A DNA stretch of 64,000 nt from Archilochus colubris (taxonomy: Eukaryota; Chordata; Aves; Apodiformes; Trochilidae). Position 1 is the first letter of the stretch. Each line of letters starts with the position of its first letter. A program made the translations under genes and the position numbers. This document shows positions 14,009 to 27,290 of the stretch, piece after piece. The notes under the pieces are model-generated. The model made no database searches. It saw nothing but the letters and a program-made list of their open reading frames with translations, and was not told the origin of the DNA. The stretch lies in the NCBI GenBank assembly GCA_023079485.1, contig CM041092.1, forward strand, positions 5,952,627 to 6,016,626, given 5' to 3'.

Positions 14009-16689
14009 GCCCTTAAGCCTTTTGCTCTCCTTGGATCTTAATTTCCCCCTTGATTCACTCTTCACATTCTAATGAAGACCAGAAGGAGGAGTTTTTGCCC
14101 TGCCCAAGGCACTTGAATTGAGCTGGAGGAAAGTTAGTTTCCTTCCAAAAGTTGTTTTTTATATTTTATCCACTATCTCATTCTGGGATTGGATGTATAC
14201 AGGGCTTTTGGTTAAAAGGAAGTTTTCTTCTCCTTCAGAGAGAGCTAATAAATAGCCTGGTGGCTTGGGTACCTGTTCAGGGCAGAAGACATTGAGTATC
14301 TTCTCAGTCTGGTGCTTACCAGGGAGTGAGATTCATTCCTGAACATTAGGGGGCCCAGGATTTTGATCTCCCCTCTTCTTTCCCTCTGACCTTTCTCACC
14401 TTGCCCCCAAAATCACTATTATTCACAAGGAAATTTGCTTAATCATCCATCTAACAAAAAAGCCCACATGGTTATAGCCAAGAAAGCTGAAAACTCAATC
14501 AGGACTTGAGTTGAAGGACTTGTTTTAGCTCCAAATGTAGAGGATACTCATATTTATACTGGCATTTTTTCTCTTTCAAGTAGGTTGGATTGTCATAGAA
14601 TCATAATATCCTCTCAGAATTGCTTTACCAAGGGGGGATGCTGTATAAATCATGAAAACAAGACATGGCAAATGTCAGGCTGGTCCAGCCATGAGCCAAG
14701 AGGAGATTGTTCCCTGCAGAATTTTCCCCAGTGTTCTGCTGTAGCAAAGTACCAAAGAGATGCTTTATCTGCAAAACAGCTCCCTCCCTATTTATAGCCC
14801 TGCAGAACTCATCATCTTTACTTACAGAGAAATGACTTTACACCTCTGTTACAGAACAAGGTCCCTCTGTCCACAGTGTCCCAGCTGAGTTTGCCCACCT
14901 GAAGGTTCCCAAAGCCACAAGTGTGAAAGCTGAGAGGCATCTGCAGCCAGATAATTAAATCAGAAACATTTTTTATCCACCACAACCACATGTCCTGCCC
15001 TTCCATAACACATCAATAACCAGCCAGCAACCACCTGATTACTCCCCCATGGATAACAGGCAGCCCAGCAAAATGTTCCTGTCCATTTAAAGCTGGGAGG
15101 GAGCAATTCATTACCAGATCCTCTCCCTCTTTGCCAGAAACTACCCAACAGTAAAATGGAAAGGAGAGATATAGCTTGTGGCATCTGTCAGTGCAAGTAG
15201 CCTTTGGTTCAACCTGGGGTGTTATAAATATTATATTAGGAGTATTAGCAGGAGTAGATTGGATTGCAATAGGTCCAGAATGAGAGAGCCTGAAGGCTGG
15301 CAATAAAGCTGGAAGAAATGAAATGGTTTGGCATAGGTATCTTCTGCTTTGCATCGTGCAAGGAGTGAAGAGCAAAGAGGGAAATCCTTCTGCCTTGATC
15401 CAGCCCATTTAGAACACCTATTTAGAAGAGCCATTTTTGCCACCTTGGTGAAGATGGGCTGCACCTTCGTGGGCAAACACTATGATAGAAGATGCTGTCC
15501 TCACAAAGTCTATTTCATTGCCCTCCTCACTGTTTTGTGCTTTTGTGGACACATTTCTCTATATTTAACCAGTTTTGCATCAGCAACACTTTGAGACAGA
15601 GCAGGGAGTGTGGGCTCAACTTGCACAGATTTCATGGGACAGCCCAGGCACATCAGTGGGGGACAGAGTCTGAAGACATTCCAGGGACTGGAAAATAAAA
15701 AAATAGTTACTAATTCCTCTTGGTTTCACACAATGAAAGCTCCTGAAACTGCCATTTAGATTTTACTCCCAGCTTTAGACACTAAAATTATTTTTTAAAT
15801 CTTGTTCAAGTCTCTACATCTTTGTACTCCACTTGTATTGTGGAGTGAAGATTATTTCTCTAGCCTCAGCTTCTGTGAGGAGCTCAGAAACTTCTGGCAG
15901 AGGTATATGAGTGTCTTAGATAAACAGGAAAATTTATTGTATACGTTGAAAATCTGACAACTTCAAGGGGGCAGAGAAAATCTGGAATGTGTGAGATATA
16001 TCTCTTATTCCTTCCTCTTTCTGCAATTTTAGGTGTTACATGTAAATAGAAGTTGTTGAGCAAAAAGTTTGATTTTTTAGAATTCACAACATTGTTTCCA
16101 AAAAAGAAAAAAAGCACCCAAAAATGAAACAGAAAACCAAAGACTCTCTAACATTTTTCCTTCAGCAACAAGAGAATAAAGCAGGGAAAAATCACTGAAG
16201 AGGTGGGAATTCCCCACACCACCCTCCTGGTGTGCACAGGGGATTAAGAAAAACAGATGCCAGAAATTGGTGTAGACTCTATTTCCCTAGAGACACAGAG
16301 ATATTGAGGAAAATAATAATAATTCTATAATAAGTGATTAAGAAATTAGGATTATATTTCTTTTTTCCATTTTAAGAATGCAGCAGAGTGGAGAGGAACC
16401 ACCTGAGAAAGCTGAGAGCAAGAGCAAGTGAGGAGAAATCATTCCAGTCAATACTTGTGAAGCATGGGTTTGCATCATTTGCTCTTACAGCTTTTTTATG
16501 ATAGCAGAAATGATCATGGAGAAGAGAACAGCCTTGGTCACCTTGGGCAAAAGGCTGTTATATAAACAAGTAATAGTTAATTGCCCTCTGCTTGCTCTCT
16601 GGAAGGACTTTTCTCCCATTTCAAGTCAGAGGTAGGTCTTAACTCAAGAGCACTCAGCACAAAAAGGTGCTTGAATTTTTGTTTTGTTT

Positions 16690-16715
16690 AAGGATGTGCC
16701 TTTTTGCACATCCTT
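16690..16715. repeat. Small perfect hairpin
   Basis: AAGGATGTGC (16690-16699) and GCACATCCTT (16706-16715) are perfect reverse complements around a 6-nt loop, followed by a T run. It resembles a terminator hairpin in shape, but in an animal genome this has no assigned meaning. Confidence 0.6.
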
Positions 16716-18055
16716 TTTTAGCCACTTTAAATAGGTTCTGTGAATGGCAAGTTGAGGAGCTGCATTATCATTAGCTTGCACCTGGGGGCAGGAAGAAAAT
16801 ACACTGGCTGACCTTAGGTGGATCAGAAACCCTGGCAAATGGCAGGGAAATATCCTCTGCTCTGCTCCTGATATCCCCACTTCTGGGATTGCATCTGCCT
16901 CATGAAACACACCAAGGTTCAGCTCTTCTTGCAGGTCTGTAGCATCTGCAGGACAGGATGAGGCAGCTAGTGTGTTGGGGGGGGTTACACCCTCTACACC
17001 CATCCAAGGGTTGGCAGTGATTTTCCAGCATCATCCCTGGTCCTCCTGGACTGTCACTTTGCTGCTTTGAAATGTCCACCTGCATCCCTCCTAATCATGG
17101 CCCATCTTGGTGCCAGGAAATGTGTTCTGCACATCTGTAAGAGCCTGGTGGTGCTCCCATCTTCCAGCTGAGATGAATTTAAGGTGCCAGATGTTCCCTC
17201 CCTGCCTGTCACTCTACCCTGCTGAGCTGTCACCCACCAGGCAGGGCCAAAACCAGTCTGCCCAGCACTTGAGCACTGTCCTGCTTGGGAGATATCTAGT
17301 GCCAAACTAAGAGGTCTGTCTCTTGCTGCCCCTGTGCTACAGACATCTGCTATTTGGGGCCATATTTGTGTCCCTCATGCTGCATAAAATATGTACAGTC
17401 ATTCCCTACTCTGACTTCTCTTTTCACACTAGACATTGCAATTTGTGCTTTGGCTCTCTTCCTAATTACTGTATTATTAGCTTTATTTTCATCTCCTCTC
17501 AGCTGTTTATTTTGCAGGGAGTTGTTTTGGCTGCTCTACATCTCAAAAATTGAGTAGCTGAACCAAGTCCACAAACACTAACAGAAAAATCACATGGAGC
17601 AGCCCTCATCAGACCAGCATCTTCTTCACCCTCATGTGTCCTGCTGCTCCCTGCCCCTGCCAGCATCCCAACCAGTGTCCTGCTGCATTTCCAAACATCT
17701 CATGGCACAGCACGGAGCAGGGTGAGCATATGGCCTGAGGCAGCTGGACTGTGTGAGCCTCCCATTTGCAAACCCAAGCTTGTGATTCCTAAGACACAGA
17801 AGGTGTTTAATATGTCATGTGTCACTTCATGGGTTATTCCAGCCTTAATGACAAAGTCTGAAATGGTGCACAAAAAGATGTCCTCTTGAATGTGCTCCCT
17901 GTAGGAGCAGGAGGCTTTGTCCCTCAGTCAGAGTAGTTTTCCATTTGTATCCAGGACATCTGAGCAAAGAGCTGATACTCTTCACCACTTAAAGTGGTTG
18001 GTCCTACAGTTTGTCATCTCCCCCTTATCCCCTCAGCAGCCCATCAGTGCTCTAG

Positions 18056-18092
18056 TTTTTTTGGTACAGTTTTTTGGTACAGTTTTTTGGTA
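18056..18092 (+). repeat. 13-bp tandem repeat, nearly three copies
   Basis: The unit TTTTTTGGTACAG occurs twice in a row, followed by a partial third copy that ends TTTTTTGGTA. Confidence 0.9.
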
Positions 18093-20379
18093 GTTACTGG
18101 AAATGGGACTCACAAAGGGGCTGGAGAGGTCTCCAGAGCCCTCCATGGGTTTCTGGAGGGGAAAGGAACCGTGTGACTTCAGCTTTCTCCTTGTCTCCTG
18201 ACAGCTTCAGACCACAGGGGCTTCTCAGTTAGGTGTGACAGGGATGGAGTCATTCTGAAATCACTTCTCACAGACCTCCCTGGGTTTTTGGAGAGGCCTC
18301 ATTTACATATTTGCATTCCCAAAATATGTCTCTGGAGATCCCTGGCTGTGATCAGCATCAGGTATGAGCCCTGCAGTCTGCAACAGCATTGGAGCTCTCT
18401 GCTTCCCCACTCCCCATCAACAGCTACAATGGGAATTTCCACCTGCAGTTTGCAGATTGGGGCCAGGCTGTTCATCTGGAGGGAATAAACTGAGAAACAA
18501 GGAAGGAGCCCTCACTTTCTGATTTCTCGGGAGCAAAGAATTCTCAAAGGTCCTATTTTCTTCTGGCTCAGTGGAAATCCTTGAGGGAATGAGGTGAGGA
18601 AGGATATTAGGAGGTTCATTAAGAGCAAACAAAGCAGAAGCCTAGAGAAAAGCAGAGAGGGGCTTGGACAGAAGCAGAAATGAGTGATCTCCATTCAGCT
18701 CTTCCCACTAAATAAAGCTAAAAGCTGAATAAATAAATAAAGCTGCCTCTCTCCCAGGATTTGGAAGAGGAGGTAGCACAGGTTACAAAGACATCTTAGC
18801 TAGAAAAGAGTTTTTTAACAATTTTAACCCCCTTCCAGGCAAGCCATGGCTTTAGCAGGAACCTGGGATCTTTGGCAGTCCTTAGCCCACTCCCCAGCAG
18901 AAGCTGCAGAAGCTGCAGAGAGTTTTTAATGTTTAATGACACAAAATCAATTGGAAGTGGATGCTGACTTCCACAATCAATTGTAGGAGCTCTCTCAGAG
19001 AACAGGAGAAAGTGGGAGAGTTTCCATTAGCCCTGGAAATCTCATCAGCCATAGGAAAATGGTTACAAACGACCCTGCACTCCAATAAGTGTATTAATAA
19101 CCCTGTCCTACCTCATTCCTCACGGCTCTGGAAGAGGATACCATTTTGTCACTGATATAAGGTCACGTCTTGGTCTTTTTTCCATCTTTTCATTGCACAA
19201 ACATCCATGTGGCTGTGGGCACCTTAACAGAATGAGCTGAACCACAGCTCAGAGTTGTTGTCCCTGGGCTGGGAATATCCAAGAGAAAGGAATCACAGAG
19301 GGGTAACAAAATGACCAAAATGGTAGGTAGTCTCCATGCAAAGGGGTTCCCTGGGGACACAGGGACATCCTCACCCTGAGGGTGCCACGTCCACCCCAGC
19401 ACTCAGGAGCTGCTCAGTCTCGGGGAAAGTGCCTGCTGGTTTGGGCAGGCTCTGTGCCATTTGCCAAGCTTAGTGCTGCATGGCATGAAACGTCCTTTTC
19501 TGCCCTTGTTTTGCTCAGGCTGAGTGAATGCGATGCCTTCTGCTAGCTGGAATCTGAAAAACAACAAAGAGAAAAAAAAAAAGTTAATTTTTTGCATCTT
19601 TTAAAAAAATCCCAGGACTAAGGAAAGTTAGGAACAGCCCTGACTGTAGCTCAGTACAAATCAAGAAGCCTTTTTCCAATGTTGCAGGTTCACTCCAGGA
19701 GTCCAGCTAAGTGAAGTTAAGGAAGGGTTTGTAATGCACAATTTAATCAGTGAATTTGTAGATCTCAAAAGGCAGGCTTAATTTAATATTGTTTCTAATG
19801 GCTATTGTCTTCATGCTTGCCTGTTTCCCCGGTGCTTTTCCCTTTTGTAATTACTTGAATGGGCACTTCCAGGTGCACTGCATATATTAGCAAGCACTTT
19901 CATTTTAGTAATGAGTGAGACAATTTCAGTGTTTATTTCTTCATTGCCCTAATACTTTATTAAAGGCCCTGATTCTTCTGAAAGAGAAAAAACATTTACC
20001 ACTTGTTTCTGCCCTGTTTTCCATCTTATGCTGCCCTTGGAAATAGAAGAGTTACCTTCCTTACTGGCCAGGGTTAGACAACATATAAATTATCAGAGAA
20101 AAGTAACACTAAAAGGGAATGCTTTAGGGATGAGCAGTAAACACTTGTTGAACTTAAAGCTTTCCCCTTGGTTGTCAGGACTTGGGCTTTTAAGCTCTGT
20201 TAGGGGGGTACCTGCAGCTCCCATTGCTACACCCCACTGCTATCCCTTAACATTAATGTGCATTTTCCCACTCTTTGCCCCACAGTTTGCAGCCTGGGGG
20301 CTCTTGGGGTGAGCCCAGCCCCCTCTGGCAGCTGATTAATGCTGTGCCAGGATTTCAGCCTCAGCAGACAACCTTCATC

Positions 20380-21240
20380 CTGGGGCTGAGCAGCATTTAT
20401 TATACATGCACAACATCCCTTTGCCACATGCTAGTCTAATTTTCAGATTAGCTGTTTATTAGCATCATTACAAACATGGCTCTTCATCTTCTATTAAGTG
20501 GTTCTGCAGCCACTGTGCTCCCACATGGAGCCTGTGAGGAAGCACTTGGCTCACTAAATTACCCTGCAAATGTCAAACTTGCTCTGTTATTAGCTGTGAG
20601 TCTTGCATCCTTTTTATTAGGATTTTGTGTCTGGAGGGTGCCCTGTGGTGTGTAGATTTTTAAAAATACAAACTGGTGTCATTTCACTGTTTAAGAGAAC
20701 ATTTAATTAAACTGGATTCATTGCTTGTATGGGGGAAGTTAAATGAAAACTAAATAGATGGCATATGACTACATGGTATTAAGAAGACCGACTGCTCCAG
20801 AGACCAAACTCTTTTAACACAACATTAAACTGAACTCATTTCATATGCACAGGTTAGCTCTGGCCTGTGAGGAGAACATATTTTGAGAAGATCAGCAGAG
20901 TGGTTATGGGCACTAAAGAGCTTTTAACAAAATGCATATTTCAGGGAAGAAATACTTCCTAAGCTAGACTTAAAATATTCTAACGACAGAAATCAAAGCT
21001 TCTCACTGACTCTAGGTAACCTTTTAAGAATTAGCACTTTGAAGTAGCAAATATAAATTATAAGATTATCTTTGTTTATTATTTCACTGGCTATAAAATA
21101 GCAAAGGGACACGATGCTACGAAAATAAAATTGGAAGTATTTTGTAGGCCTAAGTTGCATCATGACTTATAAATGGGTTTTAGGAAAGCAATGGGAATTG
21201 TAATTAAAAATTTTATTATGAGTTTTCCTGTTTCCTACCC
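20380..21240. other. Candidate conserved non-coding block
   Basis: About 0.85 kb of A+T-rich sequence free of recognisable repeats and rich in TAAT, TTTAAT and ATTA cores, with scattered CpGs (for example near 20789, 20983, 21113 and 21119). Its texture differs from the surrounding G+C-richer DNA. It may be a distal enhancer, but there is no direct proof in this sequence. Confidence 0.28.
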
Positions 21241-24200
21241 CATGGTTGGTACAGTCAGATTTTTTTGAGAAGGGCACTCACCAAATTTCCTTTCCAGGCA
21301 TCCTAAACTGGTTTTTGAAAGTCCACCACACCCATGTCCTTCTCTAGCTCTGTCTCTAAAATTCTGTCTGTAAGCCTAAAGGCCTTCAGCAGTGATCTGG
21401 CAAAAGCTGCTCTTTTTTAAATGAATTGCAGCCACTTTATGGCTCCCAACTGCTCTGAGGTTAGGATTGCCTTTGGTGTTTTTGCTCATCTTTTGGAGCA
21501 GGGATAAGGGTCTGGGTGTGCTCCACTACATAGCACTGGCTGAGTGTCACAGTCCCATCCCTGCTTCTCTCTTCTGTGCCCTCCTTGGCTGCTGATTTAC
21601 TAGCACTAAAACCATGACAGTGACAAGCTCCAGCTCAAGCCCTGTGTAGAGCCTCACAGGGACACCAGATCTATTTTCTTTGCTTGTGAGCAAGCATGCA
21701 TAGCAAGAGCTCCAGAGAGGCAGCTCTCAGCATGAGGTTCATGACTGAAAATCATTAGGCAATTGAGATCTTGTATCTGAAACTGGAATTACCTGCTTCT
21801 TCCATGAAAGTAAGTCACTTAGCATCAGGCTGCTTGGCATGTAGCTACTGGTGGGACAAGCCCTGTGTGTGTGTCCCTGGTACCTGTTCCCTCAGCACCA
21901 CTGTGTTTGGCACAAATAATCCACGTCAGCAGTGAGGATGTGGCAGTGGAAGGATTTGGCTCCCCAGATCACAAGGAGAAGACAAAGATGTTTCTCCCAT
22001 GTGGAGCAGATTGAGTTGGAGGTGAGGCTGCACCCTGAAGGCACCTCTGGCCTCTCTGAAAGGAAGAAGTGTTGGCTGACCCATTCTCCCTGGCTTCTCC
22101 AGTTCCCAGCAGAAGGTTTAGGACTCCCCAGGGCATGAAGGGGCCTAACGACCAGAAAATATACCTACTTCTTCTAAATGGTGGGGCTTAACTCCCAGTG
22201 CTCAGCATTTCCTGGGGTGGGTGCAGGCAGCTGTACTTGCTGCCCTTGGCACAGCCCCAAGACCCCTTGCTCCTGGGAGATACCCCCTGAGCCCTCAGAC
22301 TCCTCCAGGGGCTTAGGATGCTGAGTGCTGCCATAATACACATCTCTGATTAATAAACAGAGTAAATCCCTCTTGTGTGTTAGGCCAGACGTGTCCCTCT
22401 ACCTCTATCTAGGTCAATGAGAGCCTTGGGAGTGCAGAAGTGTTCTCTGCAAAAATGCAAAAGATACTTTCCTATTTGAAGGTTCTTTTAATTGCTTTTC
22501 ATAACATCTGAGGAGAAACTCTTCCCCAGGACTGCCTCTTACCCAACTCAATGTCTCTTCTGGGAAGAGCTGGAGATCCCAGCCTCTGCCACACTGCATC
22601 CCACCAGCTTTGCTTTTCTGAGGGTCCCTCTCTGGCTGATCTCTCTCTTGTCTTCTCAGCCTGTCTACTCTTCATCTTTCTTTTTTGATTGCAAAAGACA
22701 CAGCCCACGTCCGTGCCTTGCTAACGTGAGCATGAGAAACTGAATGATAGCAAGCAAATGGAAACAACAAATCAGGCAGTCTTGGAGCAACTCTGCCTTC
22801 CCACTGGAAGTGTGATTTATCCAGAGATCGAGCTTATAACCTCTGGGCTTTGAAACAGCCTCTTAAATGGACACCCTGTGTGGTTTTTGTTCCTTAACAG
22901 AGTCCACCCTTGGGGCACATTAGTGCAGCCCTGGCTTTGAGGAGAGCAGCAGCCAATGCAGTAATGTACAGGGAAGTAATTACCAAAGTTGGAAGGGCCG
23001 CTGTGGGCAGATGGGAGCCCAAAAGGCTGTGCTTGTTGGGAGGCAGACTTTTATATGTTTTGGCCTGTGAGTCCCAAGCAATGTGTGATGAATGACCTTC
23101 CACACCAATAAGCCAGTTAAACAGTAAACCATGGCATGTCTGTCCTTTTGCCTGGTTACAGGGCAGCTGTAACCTCTCTATAAATCTTCCCAGAATGAGG
23201 TTTCCCTGAGTAGCCTGGGTTAACCTTTCCTGCTGTGTGGGTTAGTTACCCATGGTTTAAATCAGCTGTTCAGACAGGTGTCCTGACATTCACATGCAAG
23301 GTAAGAAACCCCAGATTTCTCTGGCCAGGGCCTTTTGCCTTCCAGCAGAGCCCCATTTCTGCCCTAGAGCATGATCTGCCTTCAGGCACAGCCTCAAAGC
23401 CTCTGCCAGGACCAGACCAGGACCAGAACTACTGCAAATTTGTATTACAAAGACTTTGCCTTTGGCAGAGTACAAGGCTTCAATTGTTTTGGGGTTTTTA
23501 GTAGCATTTTTTTATCCTCCCATAGCATTACCTGCTGCCAGCCATGCAGCCTTATCCCAGCTCATAGGTATGTATTTATTTTCCAGCTTGCCTTCTGCCC
23601 TGACAGTACATCCATCCTTACCTGCAGTTCACTTGACTCATTTCAGGAAAGATCCCAATCCCAATAATAGCTTCTGATGGAAATATTCTGTGATTGCTGA
23701 CTCTCAGGCTCTCTCAGGTTTTGTTTTCCAGAAAGCTGTCATTTCAGGCAGCCTTAGCATCCACCTCACGCCACAAAACCTGAGAGAACGTGCTTTATAC
23801 ACATGTACAGCAAGAAGCTTTTTTTCTTAGAATGTACTGAAAAGTATTACACTAATGCACCACTGCCTGTGTCTTCCCTGGGATGAAATGCAGGACGTGA
23901 GGGTTCATGCTCCCATGGGCTGTGCAAGCACTGCTCTCAACAGCCTAATGATTGCCCTGGGCTTAGGTGTCAGTCATTATTAGGAAAGAAGAATGAAATT
24001 CAGGAAGAAGAGATTCAGTGTGTGAAATGGGTAACAACACCTCTATGCCATGATGTCTTGTGTAGTATCTCCAGTTATGATTATTTCAGCTTGGACTGTA
24101 ATAACCTCTACATGGCTGGACTACCATGATTGTTTATTTAGTGTCTCTCCAGCTGTGGTCACAGGTGGGGAACTAGGGAAGAATATCCTCTACCACTTAT

Positions 24201-27200
24201 ATATACACTATACCACTTATAGATATGCTTCCCTGGTAGTTTTTCCTCAATATTTTTCCACTCATTTCAGCTCAGGGACTTCCTGCACTGGACTCTGGGT
24301 GTTGCTCTTCAAAATACTTCTCATCCACTACATTGCTATATTCTCCTGTAGCCATGTATAGCTTTAGCATCTGCTCCTCTTTCAGGGGGGTTCCCAGAGG
24401 TCACCCAGCTGCCATGGGAAGAGCCACCTCCTTCTTCAGGGTTTAGAGATCTGAACAACAGCAGCCATGGGGGAGGCAATTGCTGCCAGCAAACTCATCT
24501 GCTATCACTGAGCCAAATTTAAATCAAATGCTTACAGTCCTCTGCCATAAATAACACTCTGTCCTTCACATAAAAAAAAAAATAATTTGTTATTTATACA
24601 ACAAATATACCTAAAAACCACGAGCCAAGATGAGGACTCAATTGTGCTAGGCACTATAAAAACAAGCAGCAATCCCCCCAAGAGCTTTTAAAGAAAGGAA
24701 CTGGTTGTTTGGTTCTCCTAGGAAGACCACTCACTGTCTATCTGTAAAATATATTTCTATGCAGAGCAGGGAGAGTGGCTGGGCTTTCATTCCTTTCAGT
24801 TCTTGATAGCACACATAAAGTTCCAAACACAAGAGCTAAGTGTGACTTTGCACCTCAGCACCCAGACACAATATGTGTGCAAATCCTGCCAGATACATCC
24901 ATTGACTGCTAAGTAGAAAATTCTTCCTGAATCAGGAAAATGACAAGCTGGACATTGCTCCTCACTTAAAATATCAGCCCCACAGTGACTTACAGGCTGT
25001 GAGAGAGGAACAATCCCAAACCCTTACCATAAAAGCATATTTCTGCCCTCCTGCTGTTGCACTCTATTCACAGACATGCCCAAAACAATCATTTTTAGAG
25101 CAGTTTGACTCCTGAGCTTGCCTGGCTGTGCTCTGAAGCAGTTTGTTCTAAGCAAGTCATGTTCACTATCCTAATCTGACATGAAGCCTGATGGAAAAAT
25201 CTGTGATCGATTAGAGCAGCGGGACAGAGAGATATGAGAGGAAAGCAATGCAAAAGAACAGATATCAATCACTGGTTTGCAACCAGCCTGAAATAGGGAG
25301 CTGGTGATATTACCAAGTCTGAAGGCAGTGTAGCACATCCTTTTGCTGTGTGTAGGTAAACACTGGGAGCTGCAGCTTGTTTGTCTTACAGACAGAGCAC
25401 TTTGCTCAGGGAAGTGGGGTTTGAAGTATGGATTTTGTTGGAAGGGGACAAAATAAACTCTTGGTTTGCTACCTTGAAAACAGTGTAGCACGTAATAAGT
25501 ATTTGCAGCAGTTTCACAGCTGCTTGTTGCTGTTATCTTTGAGCTTCCAAGTGGGTTTTGTATTTACGGGTTTTAAATGGTTGGAGATGAAAGATATGAT
25601 GGAGCAAATTGGTGTTGGATATGAGACAGCAGAGATGAACAAGCAACTCTTTAATGTTGAGTTCGCTTTTTTCTCATTGAGGCACAAGATCATACTTCAA
25701 AGTAAATTAAAATTGTGAAGCTTAATTCTGACTGCAATGCAGGCAACAGAAATCTCCCTGTCAGCCTTAATAAAAGCAGGTGTAAGTTTTCAGTATTAGT
25801 CCAGTCCATCCCATTCACGTGTCTTTCTGTCTTTATCTAATCTAATACATGCTTGTGAGATAAATTACAGGAGCATATGATAAATTGCATTGCTATTCAT
25901 TTTTGGCAAGATCACCTATACTCTGGCCACTAATTCATCTCCGCCAGGATCCACTGTAACATACCAGATCCTTGAAACAGCCTCTAAATAATGTCATTTA
26001 GTTTTCTTTAAGAAAACAAAGAAATTATATCTGCTGGCAAATATCCTGTTTACCCTCCACCAAAATAAATGATACCTCATTGCCAGCTCTGTAAAATCAC
26101 TGATATAAAAATATTGAAATGTATTTATAAGAGTCTCAAAGGTATTAGGTCCTTACATTCTATTTGAGTAGGGAACTATGACATGTTTTAGGTTTAGGGG
26201 TGTCAAAGTCAGAAAGGGTGGTATTTAGGTTTAGGGATTCCAAAGAGTAATTAATTTGGTTATGTTTTTGTTCACTCTATTTTTTACTAGAGACTTAATA
26301 ATCCAGGTAGCATACACAAAACTGAGTAAGAAATCTGCAATATGCTGTACATTTTTATTTCTTTATTTTAAATGAAAGCACCATCCTGAATCACATCAGT
26401 ACCACCCTGGACCCACATATTCATGCATCTCTTTTAGCTCCTGTTCCTATCCACCTGGGATTGGAAAGCCAAATAAGCCATGAAATCAAAAAGGGAAGAT
26501 CTCTTCATACACCTCTTGGATCCATCTCTGCCTTTCTTAGGAGCTGTGCTGGTAACAAAGGTTGGCAATGAAGCAATGAGCAAGGAAATTGGGAAGATTT
26601 GAAGGTGAGCTCTTGGGTAATATGACTTAATGAAGGGTGACTTGATGAGTTGTAGAGGAGCTCTCCATTGCCACTAGCATGAAGGAGCACAAGGACAGGA
26701 GGTAGGACTGGAGCACAAAACTGCTTCAAACCCAGTGCTGGCAGAGACCCCTGGATAAGCACTTGAAAGTGGGGTGGTGGTGGGCATCAGACTTCATCCT
26801 GCTCTAGTCCCACCACCACACTGCTGATGAAGAGGGAAAGCAGTGAGATGAAGGCAATTTTGGCCCCAGGAGCTCAGTGCTAATCTGGGTGATTGCTTTC
26901 TGCTCCTTGGCATTGCCACTTCTATTGCTGAAGCCACCTCCACCTCCTCCTCCTGACATAAACTGCTGTGATATGGTGCTGTAAACTATCCAACAACTCC
27001 TGAACTTCACCCAGGAGCTCCTTGCACTCAGCAAGTGGAGTGGTTTTGCATATCCAGATTTTAAAGCAATCTGGGGCATTTTGAGATGGAAGATGAAACC
27101 CACGTGACAAGACAATTATTACGTTTACTGCTAAATCCATTTTGCACCCCATGAAAACATGAGCAGTACTTCAAGACAAAGTGTTGCAGGAGGATGTGAA

Positions 27201-27290
27201 AACCTGGCCTTGCTGGGGAGAGGGGAAGTTTTCCCAGTGATTTTAGGGAGGTGAAGGCTTCACCCTACACTATTTAGGAGCAGCTGAGGC
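21240..27290. other. Intergenic sequence, no gene recognised
   Basis: No exon or repeat family is recognised. A short duplicated TATA-rich motif (about 24190-24227, 'taccacttatagatatg'-like) is present. ORFs are short and unrecognised. Confidence 0.7.

Larger units (their letters stand above)
13000..20379. other. Intergenic sequence, no gene recognised
   Basis: No supported gene. It contains a poly(A) run (13993-14008), a perfect 10-bp hairpin (16690-16715), a small tandem repeat (18056-18092) and an AAAT-type short repeat near 18728-18741. The 13036-13470 ORF is not recognised. Confidence 0.7.

Noticed and set aside
19645..19696. A-box-like and B-box-like motifs (gtagctcagta and ggttcactcc) about 30 nt apart, suggesting a tRNA-derived SINE or tRNA
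   Set aside because: The flanks do not fold into acceptor or T stems, and a TTTTT run between the boxes would end polymerase III transcription. At most a very decayed SINE.
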